From Ixodes scapularis (lineage: Eukaryota > Arthropoda > Arachnida > Ixodida > Ixodidae): a stretch of DNA of 64,000 nucleotides. The notes under the pieces were generated by a model. It made no database searches. It worked only from the letters and a program-made list of their open reading frames with translations, and was not told where the DNA came from. Location of the stretch: positions 59,595,292 to 59,659,291 of the forward strand of contig NW_024609880.1 of NCBI RefSeq assembly GCF_016920785.2, given 5' to 3'. How positions within the stretch are numbered: position 1 is the stretch's first letter; each line of letters starts with the position of its first letter. Below, one piece after another: positions 11,290-24,100 of the stretch. The translations under genes were made by a program, and so were the position numbers.

Positions 11290-13557
11290 TTTATCCCTGG
11301 GCTAACACCCTTATGGCGTTCAGGCAAGCACCCTTCACAAAGGGTGCTTGCTAACACCCTTGGTGAAGGGTGCTTGGCATGAAATGGGCACCTGCTGGGG
11401 TGGCCCAGTGGATGCTGGGCCACCCCAGCCAATCTGGCGCCGCGAGAGTATCATGCGATGTTTTGGTTATGTGGAGTTCAAGGTCACATGACGCTCTCTC
11501 GACGCTGGATTGGCTGGTAGCGTCCGCCGCGCTCGGACGAAGGGTGAAATGAAGTATAGACCCCAGTGAACATTTCATTGGAATGTGTCCATTTCATATA
11601 TCAGAACTTGTAAATTGTACAAAAATCATATATGGTATTGCATGTTCTTATATTATTAAATGATTTACAGCTTATCATGTTTACTGAAGACATTTACACT
11701 TTTTTCACTTAGAGGAATTGCCACATCACCACATACGAGGCACGTGATAAAGAAATGATGAGTCACACTAAACTCAACTCACTTCATGAAGAAGTAATAC
11801 AAAAGAGCTCTTTGCAAGCCACATCATAACCCCGTGGGCACTTGGGGAGTGTTACGGCACCCCTTTCTCGATCTCTAAGTGAGCAAGCAGTGGCCCCAAG
11901 CATCGCACTGCACGGCTGAACCATTGTGAACATCATGGTCTGCCACAAACGAAGCATGTAAAGCTTTGCTGTTTGGAGATCAAGTGACATGTTTTGTTTG
12001 TCTCAGAGGATTGCAGGCGACACGCTTCGCTTATCACTTGTCTCCTACGCGCATCTGTTTACTAATTGGAAACAGGGTAGAGAGAGGTGGTTTAGCCCTT
12101 GACTGAACCACAGCAGTATTTCATTAGGTGAAGCTCATTATGACATCAACTAGAATGTGTTAAATTGAACATTTATTGAACCTTGCAAAAGTAACAGACA
12201 AAGGTGTTCTGGCAAAATATACAATGAGCTGAGCTATCTGCGTCAAGAGAAGAGCAATCTCGGTGGCTCAAAAGGTAACCTGCGGCTGCTGGATGACTTC
12301 ATGTAAACGGACCCAGAATTCACGGGCTTGGAGAGAGGTGCAGAAACTATGTGACATTATTATATATTTTAATTATTTAATATTTCCATTTTTTTAGATT
12401 ATTATCCATTTTAAGCCAAAATCCATAATTCGCACATGCCTATTATTTTCACAATGAAGCCAAAGTAGTAGTCCGTTGATTTATTGCAAATATAGAGTAC
12501 ACTTTGAGTACCAAACTGGATGCTTTGCTTATGTTTGGAAGGTTGCAATGACAAATGCAATACTTAATTGGGTGAAAAGCAAAGTTTCGTAACAATTAAG
12601 TGCATGATTACATTCTACAAGTCGTTTTACGCGTATACACTCTGCACAGAATTCTATTTGAAAGCTAACAAAATTTTAAAAAAAGGCCCCGAGAGTTCTG
12701 TCGATGTCTTCACTGCGTGTTCGTGGGACTCGGCGGACATTAGTAAAGGGGATAACCGTCACAGTACGTTGACTAATTGACCAAAATCTGTTAGCTTTGT
12801 AATTCATGGCTTTATGGACCATGTTGCAACTGCAGTGTTAAAAGCCAATCAATATTAAAGGCTATCCCTATTTAAACCATTCACAAAAAGCCAAGCGGCT
12901 TGGAGGTATTCATTGTCCAACTTTTGCGTTTTTAATGTCGGATGCAAAAACCGTGCTCAGCTTGAGCTCAAGATTTCGTGCCGTTAATAATGGGCAGAAG
13001 AGTCCCCTAGTCATACCGGGTACGTCGTCACTATCTCGACAGTGTGCCCTTGGCGGAAGCATCGGCGTCATACTTTCAGGATAGTGAAGGTGCGTCCGAA
13101 GCAACCAGGTCCGCACGACATCCTGAGGCCTTCTGAGCGCAAGTTTTTGGAATTGGGCGACGAAAGGCAGATTTTTATCACTGAATATTTCGAAACTTGC
13201 CATTCGCAAATTGTGTCAATTGTGTTAGTCGTTAATATTCACTGCCTTTGAAACTAGAATTGAAACATACCCCATAAAACCATTATTAAAAATGTTGGTT
13301 AATTAGTTTTGAATAACATTCTGCTAAGGGTTTTCCCTTTATGTAATGTCCTCTGAGCCCCACAAACACACATTGAAGTCAATATCCAAGTAACACTCAC
13401 GCCATTTTTTTTTAATCAAAATAGAAAGCTTTGTATTTATGTACATATAAATATAATAAATACCGGGTGCATGTGCATGCAGCAGTGCACCATCCCACTA
13501 TAGAGGTCCACTTTTTTCTGAAGTAAAATGGTTCAAACGGACAAGGCCAGTTTTGCA
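11290..13557. other. Interior sequence, no gene recognised
   Basis: Contains repeated AAGGGTGCTTG motifs (11,320-11,375) and a perfect 12-bp hairpin GGGGTGGCCCAG/CTGGGCCACCCC near 11,397-11,427. The rest (11,580-13,557) is AT-rich with only short open frames lacking recognisable content. Confidence 0.5.
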
Positions 13558-13560
13558 TAA

Positions 13561-13953
13561 AGGCCCGTTCACACTCTTGCGACCGAGTACGACCGAGAGA
13601 GACGAGATCTCTTACAACTTCTTAAATGTTTCTAGAATGAGGGAACACACTGACATTGTGGCGCCATCTATGCGGTGACCCTAGAACTGCATTTCACAAA
13701 ACCGAAGGTTTTGCGGGATTTCCGAGGTCAAATGTGCGTAATACCCATAGAAAGGCTCGTTTATAACATTGACAAAAGTTTTTCGAGCCAAAAAAAAAAA
13801 GGATATTGCGCGAGAAATAAAAAAAAAATATGCCGGACCGCCGAGTTTACACTGCTTCCCAATAGATGGCACCAGTGTGTTCTCTGGTTTAAGAAGTTTT
13901 AAGGAACCCAGGTTTAAGAGGTAGCAAGCAGTCGCAAGAGTGTGAACGGGCCT
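13561..13953. mobile_element. 393-bp MITE with TAA target duplication
   Basis: The left end AGGCCCGTTCACACTCTTGC and its inverse at the right (GCAAGAGTGTGAACGGGCCT) form TIRs of 20 bp or more. TAA flanks both sides (13,558-13,560 and 13,954-13,956). A 3-bp TWA target is characteristic of PIF/Harbinger, so that is the likely superfamily. No transposase inside. Confidence 0.75.
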
Positions 13954-13956
13954 TAA

Positions 13957-15804
13957 ACCCCAAGCACTGCCAAACATGATTGTTCACCTCATAGAACACT
14001 CTGCGCGGCTTGAAGATAGCGGCTTGCGGTCTTTGACGGTGAGTCTACTCGCTTGGTGCAGCTGGGACCTGCAATAAATTCAATACCGCTTCCTATATCC
14101 CACGAAGTAACAAAGAAAAGCCAGTAATACATAAGTCTACAGCACGACATGTCCCAAGGACCGCTAGAAATTCTCGCTCGACTCATAGAACACTTCATGC
14201 GACAAATCACTAACAATGATGAAACCTAGAAATCTATTAGTGCCTTCCCTGTGTTTTGCCATCGAGTGGAAGAAGTTTCTTAGCCTATATTTTTGTTAGA
14301 AACAGGAGTGATGCGTCCGTCCGTTTTTTTTAAATCTTGATGTTGTGCATATTTTTTATTTCCTAGGTTGAAAGCTCAAGGCATTCCCTGTTGTTTGTTC
14401 AATCACATTTACCCAAATGTTAGTAGGTTGCTTTTTTATGTTTACTGTCCTTGGGTATGTCAGGGGTTGTGAACAGTAAAACGCTGTAAGGCCCAGGAAG
14501 GAATTCCCTTTGTAAAGTGGTGGCAAGCAGAAGAGAAATTGTAAAGACTGACTTCATGTCTTCCCCTACGTTTTCTTTTTTGGGTCGCCTATTCATTTTT
14601 TGCCCATTAATACTCAGCTGTGTTTGATACTTCTCTGCGTTTGTGTCATCCTTCAGAGAATCCGTCTTTAATAAATTATGTGTTTAGCCTGTTTAGCTAG
14701 CTTGCACCCTCGTTTTTGTTTATTAATAAATGACTGTAGGATTCAACTGCAAGCACGGTGTTAATGCATACTAATAAATAGCAGCACACTTTTATTGACT
14801 AGTGCTGATGATTGGACTAGTTAGTAGCCAATTATTATAAAGAAATCATGAAAAATATGGGAACGGAATATATGAACACAACACAGCGCTGTGTTGATCT
14901 CCTCCTTCTTGTCCGTGCCATTCACATTCCATGTTTTTAATAACACATTTATTAATAATTTTCTGCTTGGTATCATCTGTATAGGGGTTCACTGAAACGA
15001 TCCACCTGCTATTGCATTCACTTTAGGGCAGCTCCCCCTTCCTCATGTAGCCATCGTTCAGGAATTGCAAGGCGGGTGTCACTCTCACTCTTGTGGTTCA
15101 GTTCCCCAGGTTCCCATAGGTTTCAAGCTGCTAGCCAAACTGAGCCAGGCCTTCCAGCCCTGCAGGAAATGTCAATTCCCCTCTTTTAGACGTAGACACC
15201 CATATTTTGCATGTACGTGAAAGAAGCTCTAACAGCTAGAGAGGAAACAAAATAATTGGCCTTTTTTTAATGCATCCTTTTCTTTTGCTGAGAACATACA
15301 TAAACGTTACACGCTATTGTAGATACAGTGGTGCGGCTTAATTTAGGAAGAGCACTTTTTTCGTATAAATTTTATATAAAGAAAAAACTCAATAAAATGG
15401 GTCGGGCATAAATGGTTGCTATGAACTGCCCTATACATTTACACATTACCTGATATCATCAAAAGAGTAGAGCAACGTAGGGATGCACAGCACCAATTAC
15501 GACTTTGTAACCAATTAATAGTTGACACTTATTTGTTTATTACTATTGGCTATTATTCTTTGACAGAAAGAATAACCGGGCGAGTTGGTACGGTGGTAGT
15601 CTTTGAACTCCATCAAATATTCAGGTTTGACATTAGTTAATTTTTTCCGCCATTTTTCATGTTTTCGCTTTTTCTAGCAGCTCTGATTTTTGTAAGGGCT
15701 TTCGCAACTACTAAAAAACGTGACATCTAAACTCCTTTTATTTTTTGCATCACACAATCGTAAACGTAAAAAGTGTGCCGGTTCGGTAAACGCGAAGAGA
15801 CCTA
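13957..15804. other. No gene recognised
   Basis: AT-rich sequence with short open frames only. I see no domain, splice-supported exon or clear repeat boundary. Confidence 0.5.
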
Positions 15805-15905
15805 ATTTTCGAGGGTAAAAGCTCTAAAAACAACGGACAAGTAAAAGAAACAAACAATACAGGGCGTTGTTTGTCCGTTGTTTTCACCGCTTTTACCCTC
15901 GGAAA
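15805..15905. repeat. Imperfect hairpin
   Basis: GAGGGTAAAAGC...AACAACGGACAA is followed within ~30 bases by its inverse TTGTCCGTTGTT...GCTTTTACCCTC, giving a ~35-bp stem. Flanking AAGAGAC motifs extend the symmetry. Probably the core of a small foldback MITE. Confidence 0.55.
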
Positions 15906-16842
15906 TATGACGAAGAGACCGCGCGTCTCTACGGCACAGGCATTAATTAGCTTATGCAAAAAATCATGCTGCATGCTCGCTCTTGTAACGTTTTTCTCGC
16001 TCCCGCTTTATGAAACAAATCGGTGGCGAGCGGCTGTTAGGACAAGACGTCAGAACTAGCATAACCTGTGATTAACACTTCGGGACGGCGACTGAATGCT
16101 TGAACTGCCGTCAGACGGCACTTGAACGCTCCGCAAAAGCGTCGTCGGACGAGCGCCGCACGACGGCGCCCAGAACATGCCCACGGTTCCGCCGCACGGG
16201 AATCTTTCTCACACTGCCGAGCGAGCCACAGGTTTTGAAGATACGCTCTTTTCAAATAACGAAATAACACAGGGCAGAAGCATAGTTAGAATCAAGCATA
16301 GCTTAGCAAGCACACGGTACACGACAAAGTTTTAAACAGCAGCCCACTTCGCAGAAACAAAAGAAAGTTGCTTACCGGAGTTTGCACGAGTCGAGCATTG
16401 GCGGTTCTGAACTTACGGGCGTTGGCAGGACGCAGCGTCTCTCAGCTCTCAGTCATGGATTGCTATTCTTGAACACGGTATTCGTAAGGAAGATATCTAA
16501 AATATCCACTAAAACGGCTAAAACGTAAAAAAAAAGGAGATTTTCGAAACCTCTGGAACTTCTACGACCATTCAACCGAGCCCAACGGAAGCTGATTGCA
16601 ATAGCGATTGCCTTGCGCAGTCTTCAAGAGTCTCTTTTCCTTTTTATTTATTGTTATTTTTTTAAGAACGATACTAAGGAAATATTATTATATTAGTAAC
16701 AATAAGAATGCCCTTAGAACAATAATGTAAAACATTACAAAAGTGAGTAAATCTTAGGTTTTATTTAAACTTTAGGTTGTTTCTTTTTTGTGTAAACCGA
16801 AACCGAAACTAACTTAAGCAACGTTTCCTTCGTCGTAATTGT
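15906..16842. other. No gene recognised
   Basis: A somewhat GC-richer stretch at 16,080-16,220 gives open frames on both strands without recognisable content. Confidence 0.45.
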
Positions 16843-17040
16843 TTGCGTGTGTGTGCGTGCATGCGCGTGCGTGTTCGTGCGCGCGCGTGTGGATGCCTCC
16901 GCGTGTATGTGTGTGTGCGTCTCTGGTTGTGCGTGCGTGTGCGTCTGCGCGCGGGCGTGGGTTTGCGCGTGCGCATGCGTGTGTACGTGCGTGCGCGCGT
17001 GTATGAGTGCGACTGCGAGCGCGCAAGCGTCTGTTTGTGC
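16843..17040. repeat. Degenerate GT/GC microsatellite
   Basis: About 200 bases of GTGCGT, GTGTGT and GCGC alternation. Open frames across it encode Cys/Val/Arg or Ala/His/Thr low-complexity runs and are artefacts. Confidence 0.85.
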
Positions 17041-17115
17041 GTTCTATTGCACTGCGCCCGCAAGAAGAACAATTGGATGTCCCTGGACACTGTTAAACAC
17101 TAACTTATTGATTAA

Positions 17116-17176
17116 TAATAATAATATTATTATTATTATTGTTATTATTATTATTATTATTATTGTTGTTATTGAA
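17116..17176. repeat. (ATT)n microsatellite
   Basis: AATAAT then ATTATT tracts with GTT interruptions. Tracts like this often mark LINE 3' tails in this window, but I see no attached LINE body. Confidence 0.8.
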
Positions 17177-18795
17177 ACATAGCCCTGAGTCTTTAGACAC
17201 AGGGCCCTAAACGTTTCTATAGCTGGCTGTAGCTGTATCTGTAAATTTCTAAGGCCGACCATGCAAAGCTACAGGGAATGATAGCCTGCCATTGAATTTT
17301 CCATAGACGACCATAGGCCATTTTTGTATGGGATGTCTCGGACTGGTTTATTATGGGATTTGCCTCTTTATGTGTGTGAGTTTTTGTGCATGTCACCATA
17401 TTCTCAAATGAATATTTTACTCAGGTTGACATGGTCATGTGACAGGTTCTAGCAGCACGTCATTAATATTTGTCAAACATTTTCACTATATTTTGATTTC
17501 ATGTTTCCAGATATAAACTCGAGACTAACTGATTTTTTTACTGTACACTTCCATCAACAAATATTTGTAAAAAATGCTAGTATAGAGCATTTCACCCTAC
17601 TTTCCAATTTCTGAGCATGGAGTGATTTGTAAGAAGATAAAACATGAACTCATATATACAATTTTGTTCGCAAAGATAAAAATTGTATGAGAAAGAGGCA
17701 CTTTATTATCAGCTATTTGCATGAATTACAACTGACATTATAAAAAACTAGACTGCTAACAACTGTTGCTTTTCAAGCAGAAATCTTACCTGTACATTAT
17801 GGACAGAGCCATATATAAGCTTTCACAAACCATTTCACATTATTTATTTAGCACCCTCTTCTACACCCCTCTCACATTCTTCACTAAGTGTAGGGTGTAA
17901 CACGAAACAGCAGGGTGATTCCACGTCAATTCATGCAATGATGGTCCGGGTCATATTTTAGATATTTTTGTTAAAAATATATATGAAAGCCATGTTTTTG
18001 GGAGGAACATTCAGCTAGATATGAACGCCGTAACAATTTTTTTCGCTGAGATATAAAATAGAGAAGCTTGAGGCGTGGAAATTGAGAATATTTCACAATG
18101 CTACTTTGCACAGTCGTCATTTCCTTATCGAACCTTTCACGGCGCCATAACTTTTTAATAGGTTTTACAAAGGTTATACAACACATACATAAAAAATTAA
18201 AAATATCCATAAAATATTTCAATGCAAACAAAAATATCAAACATTGCACAAAAACGCGTTTTAGAGACATATTCACAATTTTTTTGCAAATAAACCATCT
18301 TTCATAATGCTTCACAAAACATATCAAAATGCGCGTATTTAAATATTCTTTACGAATATATAAAGATAATATGCCCTCCCTTAAACATATTTTTGTTATC
18401 AACGCGGAAATTCGGCTGATTTCTCAAAATGTGGCAAGATTGGGCGTCGATATTTAAAAAAACTCCATCTTTTATTTTCTTTAAACTCCCCTTGGCACTT
18501 TGCAGTGACTTGAACTAACCTGTGATGGCAAAAGATTGAGTAACATATGACCTCCAAGCGGGAAAAGCTACGACAAACCTTCACTCGGAGCGAGCCGACG
18601 TCTTCGTCGTAGCGGCTTTGCCGCACAGCACCAAACGTTTTGAGCGTTAGTTATGGCATGTATTTTATATTATTTAATTTCTTTTTTTCATAAGGGCTGA
18701 GTATTAGTGACGCGAAAATGGACTTTGAGCTGGAATACCATTAATTAGCTTACAATTCACAGGAACAAAACAGCCCCACTGTGCGAATTCGCTAA

Positions 18796-20359
18796 CTATG
18801 CATAGATAAGCTTAAAACTCTCAGTTATGCGAGTGGCCATGTATACATCCGGCCCCTCGGCATATGATGACTTCCACAGATGAGAAGCCTGGATTCCTCT
18901 CACAGGTTTTATGGTGGTCCACTCTGCTTGCTTTACCGCACGAAACTCTCGAACCCGTTCCACAGACAGGTGGAACATGCAGACATTTGTTACTTTTTTA
19001 CGTAGCACTTCCACAAAGTCTTTAGCGGTGGCACTCGTTGAGTTGAGCGAAGATCTCAACTTGGCGAGCGTTGGTTCTTCCACCTACTTCATCACAAGCG
19101 CTTTCTCCGTGTCCAGTGGCTGAAAAGATCCATCTTGCCGAAGAGTGCGGCTTCCGAGACAATTCGTGGAATTGGAAGCGATTCTTGAAATGCGCCGCCG
19201 CTCCGTCTGATACAAAAATTATTTAAAAAAAGACTGGGAAATGAACATTAACACACTCTTTTATGGCCTATGTGGCTAGAAGAGTGTGAGCTGTGTCATG
19301 TGTCGTGTACCATCGGTGACAACGGCAAAGCTTTGCGTGCCCTGCGTGGACGTAACCACACTTGTGGAGAGAGACACTTGAGTTTTTTTCAATGAAAACT
19401 CTGCCCTTCGGTTGGAAAGAGTACTGTCCATTTTTCCGAAAATCGAAGTGGAACATCACTGCCTTGGGTGGTAAGGCGGTTCTTGTGTCATGTATCAGGC
19501 TTCGTTCAAGGTCAAGGATGTAAGAATGCCTCATATACTTTTCGCTCTCCTATTGCCGCAGGAAGGCAAAATAGTCCATAACCTTTTTGACGAGTTCGCC
19601 AGCGTCCCATAACGCGAAACAGATCTCTTCGTCTTCGTCGAGATGAAGCGACTGCAGCGAGATGCTCTGCGTTTTTGGGCACTTTTCGCAACGGCGCAGA
19701 AAGCAATCGTTCTGTGGAGCGCAGAAGAGGTAGATGCGCTTGAGGTCGTCTTCAGTAAATGTCTTCTTTGGGGCATTTGTCATTGCCGTTAAAAGCAATT
19801 GAAAATTGACGCAATATATGCATGCGCACACCTCGTGCTCGGGACTTTTTTTTTTACCCATTTTGGTCGTAGAGAATAAAATTTGGAGATGCCTAGTTCG
19901 GGTTGGGGATGGTCCTTCCTAAACAGCTGGTAAGCTTCCTTAATAGAGCGGGTCATAAACCTTTTTACGACTTTGAGCATGTCGTTGATCATGGCTTTGA
20001 CGACGTCCTTTTTGTCGGGGCTTTGAACAGAGCATGCGAGGTCGTCGCGTGTGTAGTACTCAATTGCAACCCCCACGTCTTCGGCATTCCACTTTTTCCC
20101 CATGTAGGGATCAGGGGTTGCCCAAACACCACCTTTGCGCTTCAGTTTTCATGTTTGATCAATCATGTAGGCAGTCGCACCCGACACCAGACGCAATATT
20201 GCTTTTCTTCAGGATGATTGGTGGCAGAAGCACGTACAATCGCTTGCGTTCCTGGTGGGAACTACATGCCTTCAGCACTTCGCAAAACGCGTCAAACCAC
20301 TCTGCGCAGTGCTCACAACTGTCTTCGAGTTCGAGAGTTTCGTGCGGTGAAGCAAGCAA
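18796..20359 (-). pseudogene. Degenerate transposase-like ORF of the long-TIR element
   Basis: Minus-strand fragments in changing frames, in order: 20,159-20,359; 19,789-20,103 (SIKEAYQLF, KFYSLRPKWV); 19,550-19,861 (VCACIYCVNFQLLL, then Cys cluster CAPQNDCFLRRCEKCP); 19,268-19,534 (FHFDFRKNGQYSFQ); and 18,796-19,083 (VTNVCMFHLSVERVREFRA, PVRGIQASHLW). From memory, proteins with this motif order occur as multicopy 'uncharacterised' proteins in invertebrate genomes and probably represent a transposase. The segment between FDFRKNG and VTNVCMF looks too short, so the catalytic middle is probably deleted. Several frameshifts make it a dead copy. Confidence 0.6.
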
Positions 20360-20484
20360 AGTGGACCACCGTAAAACCTGTCAAAGGAATCCAGGAAACT
20401 CATCTGTGAAAGTCATCATATGCCGAGAGGCCAGATGTATACATGACCATTCGCGCAACTGAGAGTTTTAAGCTTATGTATGAT

Positions 20485-21124
20485 TGTCACGTTACGCGGT
20501 GAAAAAAAAAGAAGAAGAGGAAAGAAGAGGTGCCAGGCTAGGCGGTGGAAAGTGAAGAAAAAGAAAAGAAAAAAAAGGAGAAGCTCGAGAGAGTGGGGCT
20601 CGAGCAGAGGGACAGATTCGACGGTGCCCCGAGAACGCTGCCTACCTCGGCCGCGAACCGCAGAGGCAGATGAATTCGACGGTGACCTGAGAAAGCTGCA
20701 GTCCTCGGCCGTGAACCGCAGACGCAGGCCGGCCCCACCCAAACTCGGACCCGCAGCCCTCTACAGAGATCCAAACTATCAAGGCGACGAACCCTGATAC
20801 CCAGGCGGGAAATTTCTCGGAGAAAAACCTGGGCCACCTCCAACAGAGCCCGGAATTACCTCGGCAGCGACCCCTGGTAAAAGCAACTGGCTCCGGCGAG
20901 AACCCATCATCAAGTTTCAACAGACACTGGTGACCCCAACGCGGGAGGTCATCAACCTGAACGGGGACGTGAGAGTTCAAGACATTTCTAACTGTACATG
21001 TGTAAATACTTAGGCAATAGGCATTTTTTCTATTTACGTATGTCGCTGTGTTATATAAATTGATTTATACCGTCCGACCGTGCACTCTCCTATCTTACTC
21101 GGACGGTTGACCTGAACCACGACA
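20485..21124 (+). repeat. 5' LTR of the gypsy element
   Basis: TGTCACG...GACA, 640 bp. Contains a purine-rich A/G tract (20,503-20,580) and TATATAAATTGATTTATA near 21,052, a possible U3 promoter. Confidence 0.92.
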
Positions 21125-21128
21125 ATAT

Positions 21129-21146
21129 TGGCGAGCCTGCCAGGAT
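21129..21146 (+). promoter_or_regulatory. Putative primer-binding site
   Basis: TGGCGAGCCTGCCAGGAT begins 4 bases after the 5' LTR. The leading TGG fits pairing with a tRNA CCA end, and the place is right. I did not identify the tRNA. Confidence 0.6.
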
Positions 21147-21164
21147 ACAACCCCTGAGTGAGAG

Positions 21165-24100
21165 ATGATTGTTTCACGTGTCAGCAGTTACCAGCCTGAG
21201 ATTGTCAGAATGGATTTAGAAAAAATATTGACGATGAGTAGTTCTTTGGGGCTGACAAAAGAAGAAACAATGACTCTCTTTGAGGAGGAGAAGAAACGCG
21301 TTAGAGAGGAAAGGTTGCTAGCTAGAGAAGATGCCAAACTTGAAGATGAACGAGAACAAGCCAGGGCAGAACGAGAGCAAGCGAGGGCAGAACGAGAACA
21401 AGCGAAGGCAGAACGAGAACGAGCTTGTTTCGAGCGTGAGCGAGAGATGTAGAACTAAAGATTCGGCTAGCACAAGCCGAAACTTCAAATGATCGGCCAA
21501 CGGACAACGAAGGAGGGGAGGTACCACCGCGAAGAAGTGCATGTTTGAAAAAACTAATGCCGCCTTTCGACGAGAAACGAGACGACCTCGATGCGTACTT
21601 GCACAGGTTTGAAAGAATCGCAGTAGGCCAAAACTGGGCAAAGGAGGAGTGGGCGACATCTTTGAGCCTTTGTCTAGTGGGAGAAGCACTGACAACGTTT
21701 GGTCGTATGCCAGCATCAGATTCGTTAGATTACGAAAAAGTGAAGATTGCGCTACTTCAAATATTTAGGCTTACCGCTGATGGCTTCAGGGAGAAATTCA
21801 GGAAAAGTAAACCCGAAGAAGCTGAAACTGGGTTACAATTTTGCTCGAGACTAAGCAATTATTTTGATAGGTGGCTCGAAATGTCTGAAACAGCGAAGAC
21901 CTTCGACGGTGTAAGAGATAGAATAATAGGCGAGCAGTTCCTAGCTTGCTGTAACTCTAAGCTAGCCATTTTTTTAAAAGAACGCAAGGTTGATTCTACA
22001 CAAGAAATGGCGAGATTAGCGGACCAGTACTTAGAAGCACAAGGGAAAGGGAATCTGGGAAAAACAAAGGAGGATGCTAATACAGGAGAGGACCCCGACT
22101 TCTGTAAAGGAAAATCCATGATCAGCGCTCGAACAGGAGGGGCAGTAAGAACAGCTCCCAAATGCTTCTTATGCAATAAGTTAGGGCATAAAGCTAGTGA
22201 GTGCAGAAGCGGGTATCGAAAAGCACAGGCGGGAATTCGTTGTTGGGAATGTGGAAAAACTGGACACAAGGCTGAGGAATGCAGAAACGTGCCGAGAAAC
22301 AAAGTGGCATGTTTTTTAAACCAAGGGGAGGCATCATCGACCGAGCCCAAAGAGGGAAACCAGTACCAAGAGAGGACAAAAAACAAAGTGAAGGCGAGCA
22401 CTGACGACCTTGATGCAAAGTATGGTTTGCATTTAATGATGCCAGTGGTGGAAGGTCGATTTCATGGCAATAAAATAGACGTGCTCAGGGACAGTGGTAC
22501 AAACACGGTATTAATAAGAAAAAGTCTGGTGCACGACAATGAGCTTACCGGGGAGTCCACGGGGGTAATTCTAGTTGACAAGACTGTGAGGATGATGCCT
22601 GAAGCCATCATATACATCGAGACGCCCTATTACACAGGACAAGTAAATGCAAAATGTGTTGAGGATCCACTCTACGATTTAATATTAGGTAACATCTCGG
22701 GTGTGAGAAAAGTAGACTGTCCCGACCCAGAGTGGTTAACAGAAACTAACGAGATGCATGGTCGTGAAGACCACGTTGTGGGCAAGACAGAGAGCCGTCG
22801 TGAAAATGATAGCAGGTTTCCAGCCGTGAACAACTGCTCTGTGCCAGAGCCAAAAGGTGGGGAACACCTAGTTACCGAAATGGAGAAGATACCCAGCAAA
22901 CCTGCGCAGATTGATACTAACATCTCGTTTGCAGTACGATCTAAGATGACTAACGAAACGGCAGAGAAACCGTTACCCCGACTAAAAACGCCGGTCATAA
23001 GGTTGTTAGAGGTCACGGCACAAGAAATAACCAGAGACCAAAAAGAGGATGATAGTCTCCAGCGATGTTACGGGAACCTCGATAGGAAAACACGGAAATG
23101 GAGATCGGGCGTAACGACGCACTACACTATGAAAGGGGATATGTTGTTTCGGAGATGCGAGTTTGATTCGGGCGACGTGATAGATCAACTCATCGTGCCA
23201 ACAATGTATCGGGAGAACGTATTAGAGTTGGCACATGATTCCCTTATGTCGGGTCATCAAGGTGTGAAGAGCACAATTGCTCGAGTATCAAACGACTTCT
23301 TTTGGCCCGGGATGCAAAGCGATGTCAAACGCTATGTAAGATCTTGTGACGTGTGCGAACGTACAATTCCGAAAGGAGCTGTCAAAAGGGCACCAATGAT
23401 ACCCATGCCCATAATTGAGACACCTTTCCACAGGGTAGCTATTGACATTATCGGACCGATAACACCAACGTCATGTAAGGGCAACAGGTATATCCTTACG
23501 ATGGTCGACATGGCCACCAGATACCCTGATGCGGTGGCGCTAAGAACGATTGACACGCCACATATAGCAGAGGCACTTGTAGAGATGTTCTCCAGGTACG
23601 GAATACCCAAAGAGATCTTGAGCGACCGAGGATCTAATTTCACTTCGGACCTCATGAAGGAAGTCAGTCGTCTACTATCATTTAGGCAGTTGTTGACAAC
23701 GCCATATCATCCCATGTGCAACGGACTGGTGGAGCGATTTAATGGAACAATCAAACAGATGCTCAAGAGAATGTGTCAGGAGCGGCCCACCGACTGGGAT
23801 CGGTATATTCCAGCCCTGCTCTTTGCTTACAGAGGGGTACCCCAGGCCACGTTGGGATTCGCACCCTTTGAGATGTTATACGGGCGGAATGTAAGAGGCC
23901 CCTTGACTATACTGAAAGAGTTATGGTCAAATGAGACTTTGGACGAAGAGTTAAAAACATCGTATAAGTATGTGTTGGAACTGAAACACAAGCTAAAGAA
24001 GACGTGTGAAGTAGCACACGAGAGCGTTGGAGAAGCTCAAACAAAACAAAAAAAGTACTACGATCGCAAGAGCCAGACAAGAAGATTCGAACCAGGAGAC

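Noticed and set aside
16809..17182. Overlapping Cys/Val/Arg- and His/Thr/Arg-rich open frames
   Set aside because: Translation artefacts of the GT/GC microsatellite and the adjacent ATT tract.
20416..20980. Overlapping 100-codon frames in the LTRs (Lys/Arg- or Ser/Phe-rich)
   Set aside because: Low-complexity readings of LTR sequence; identical copies recur in the 3' LTR.
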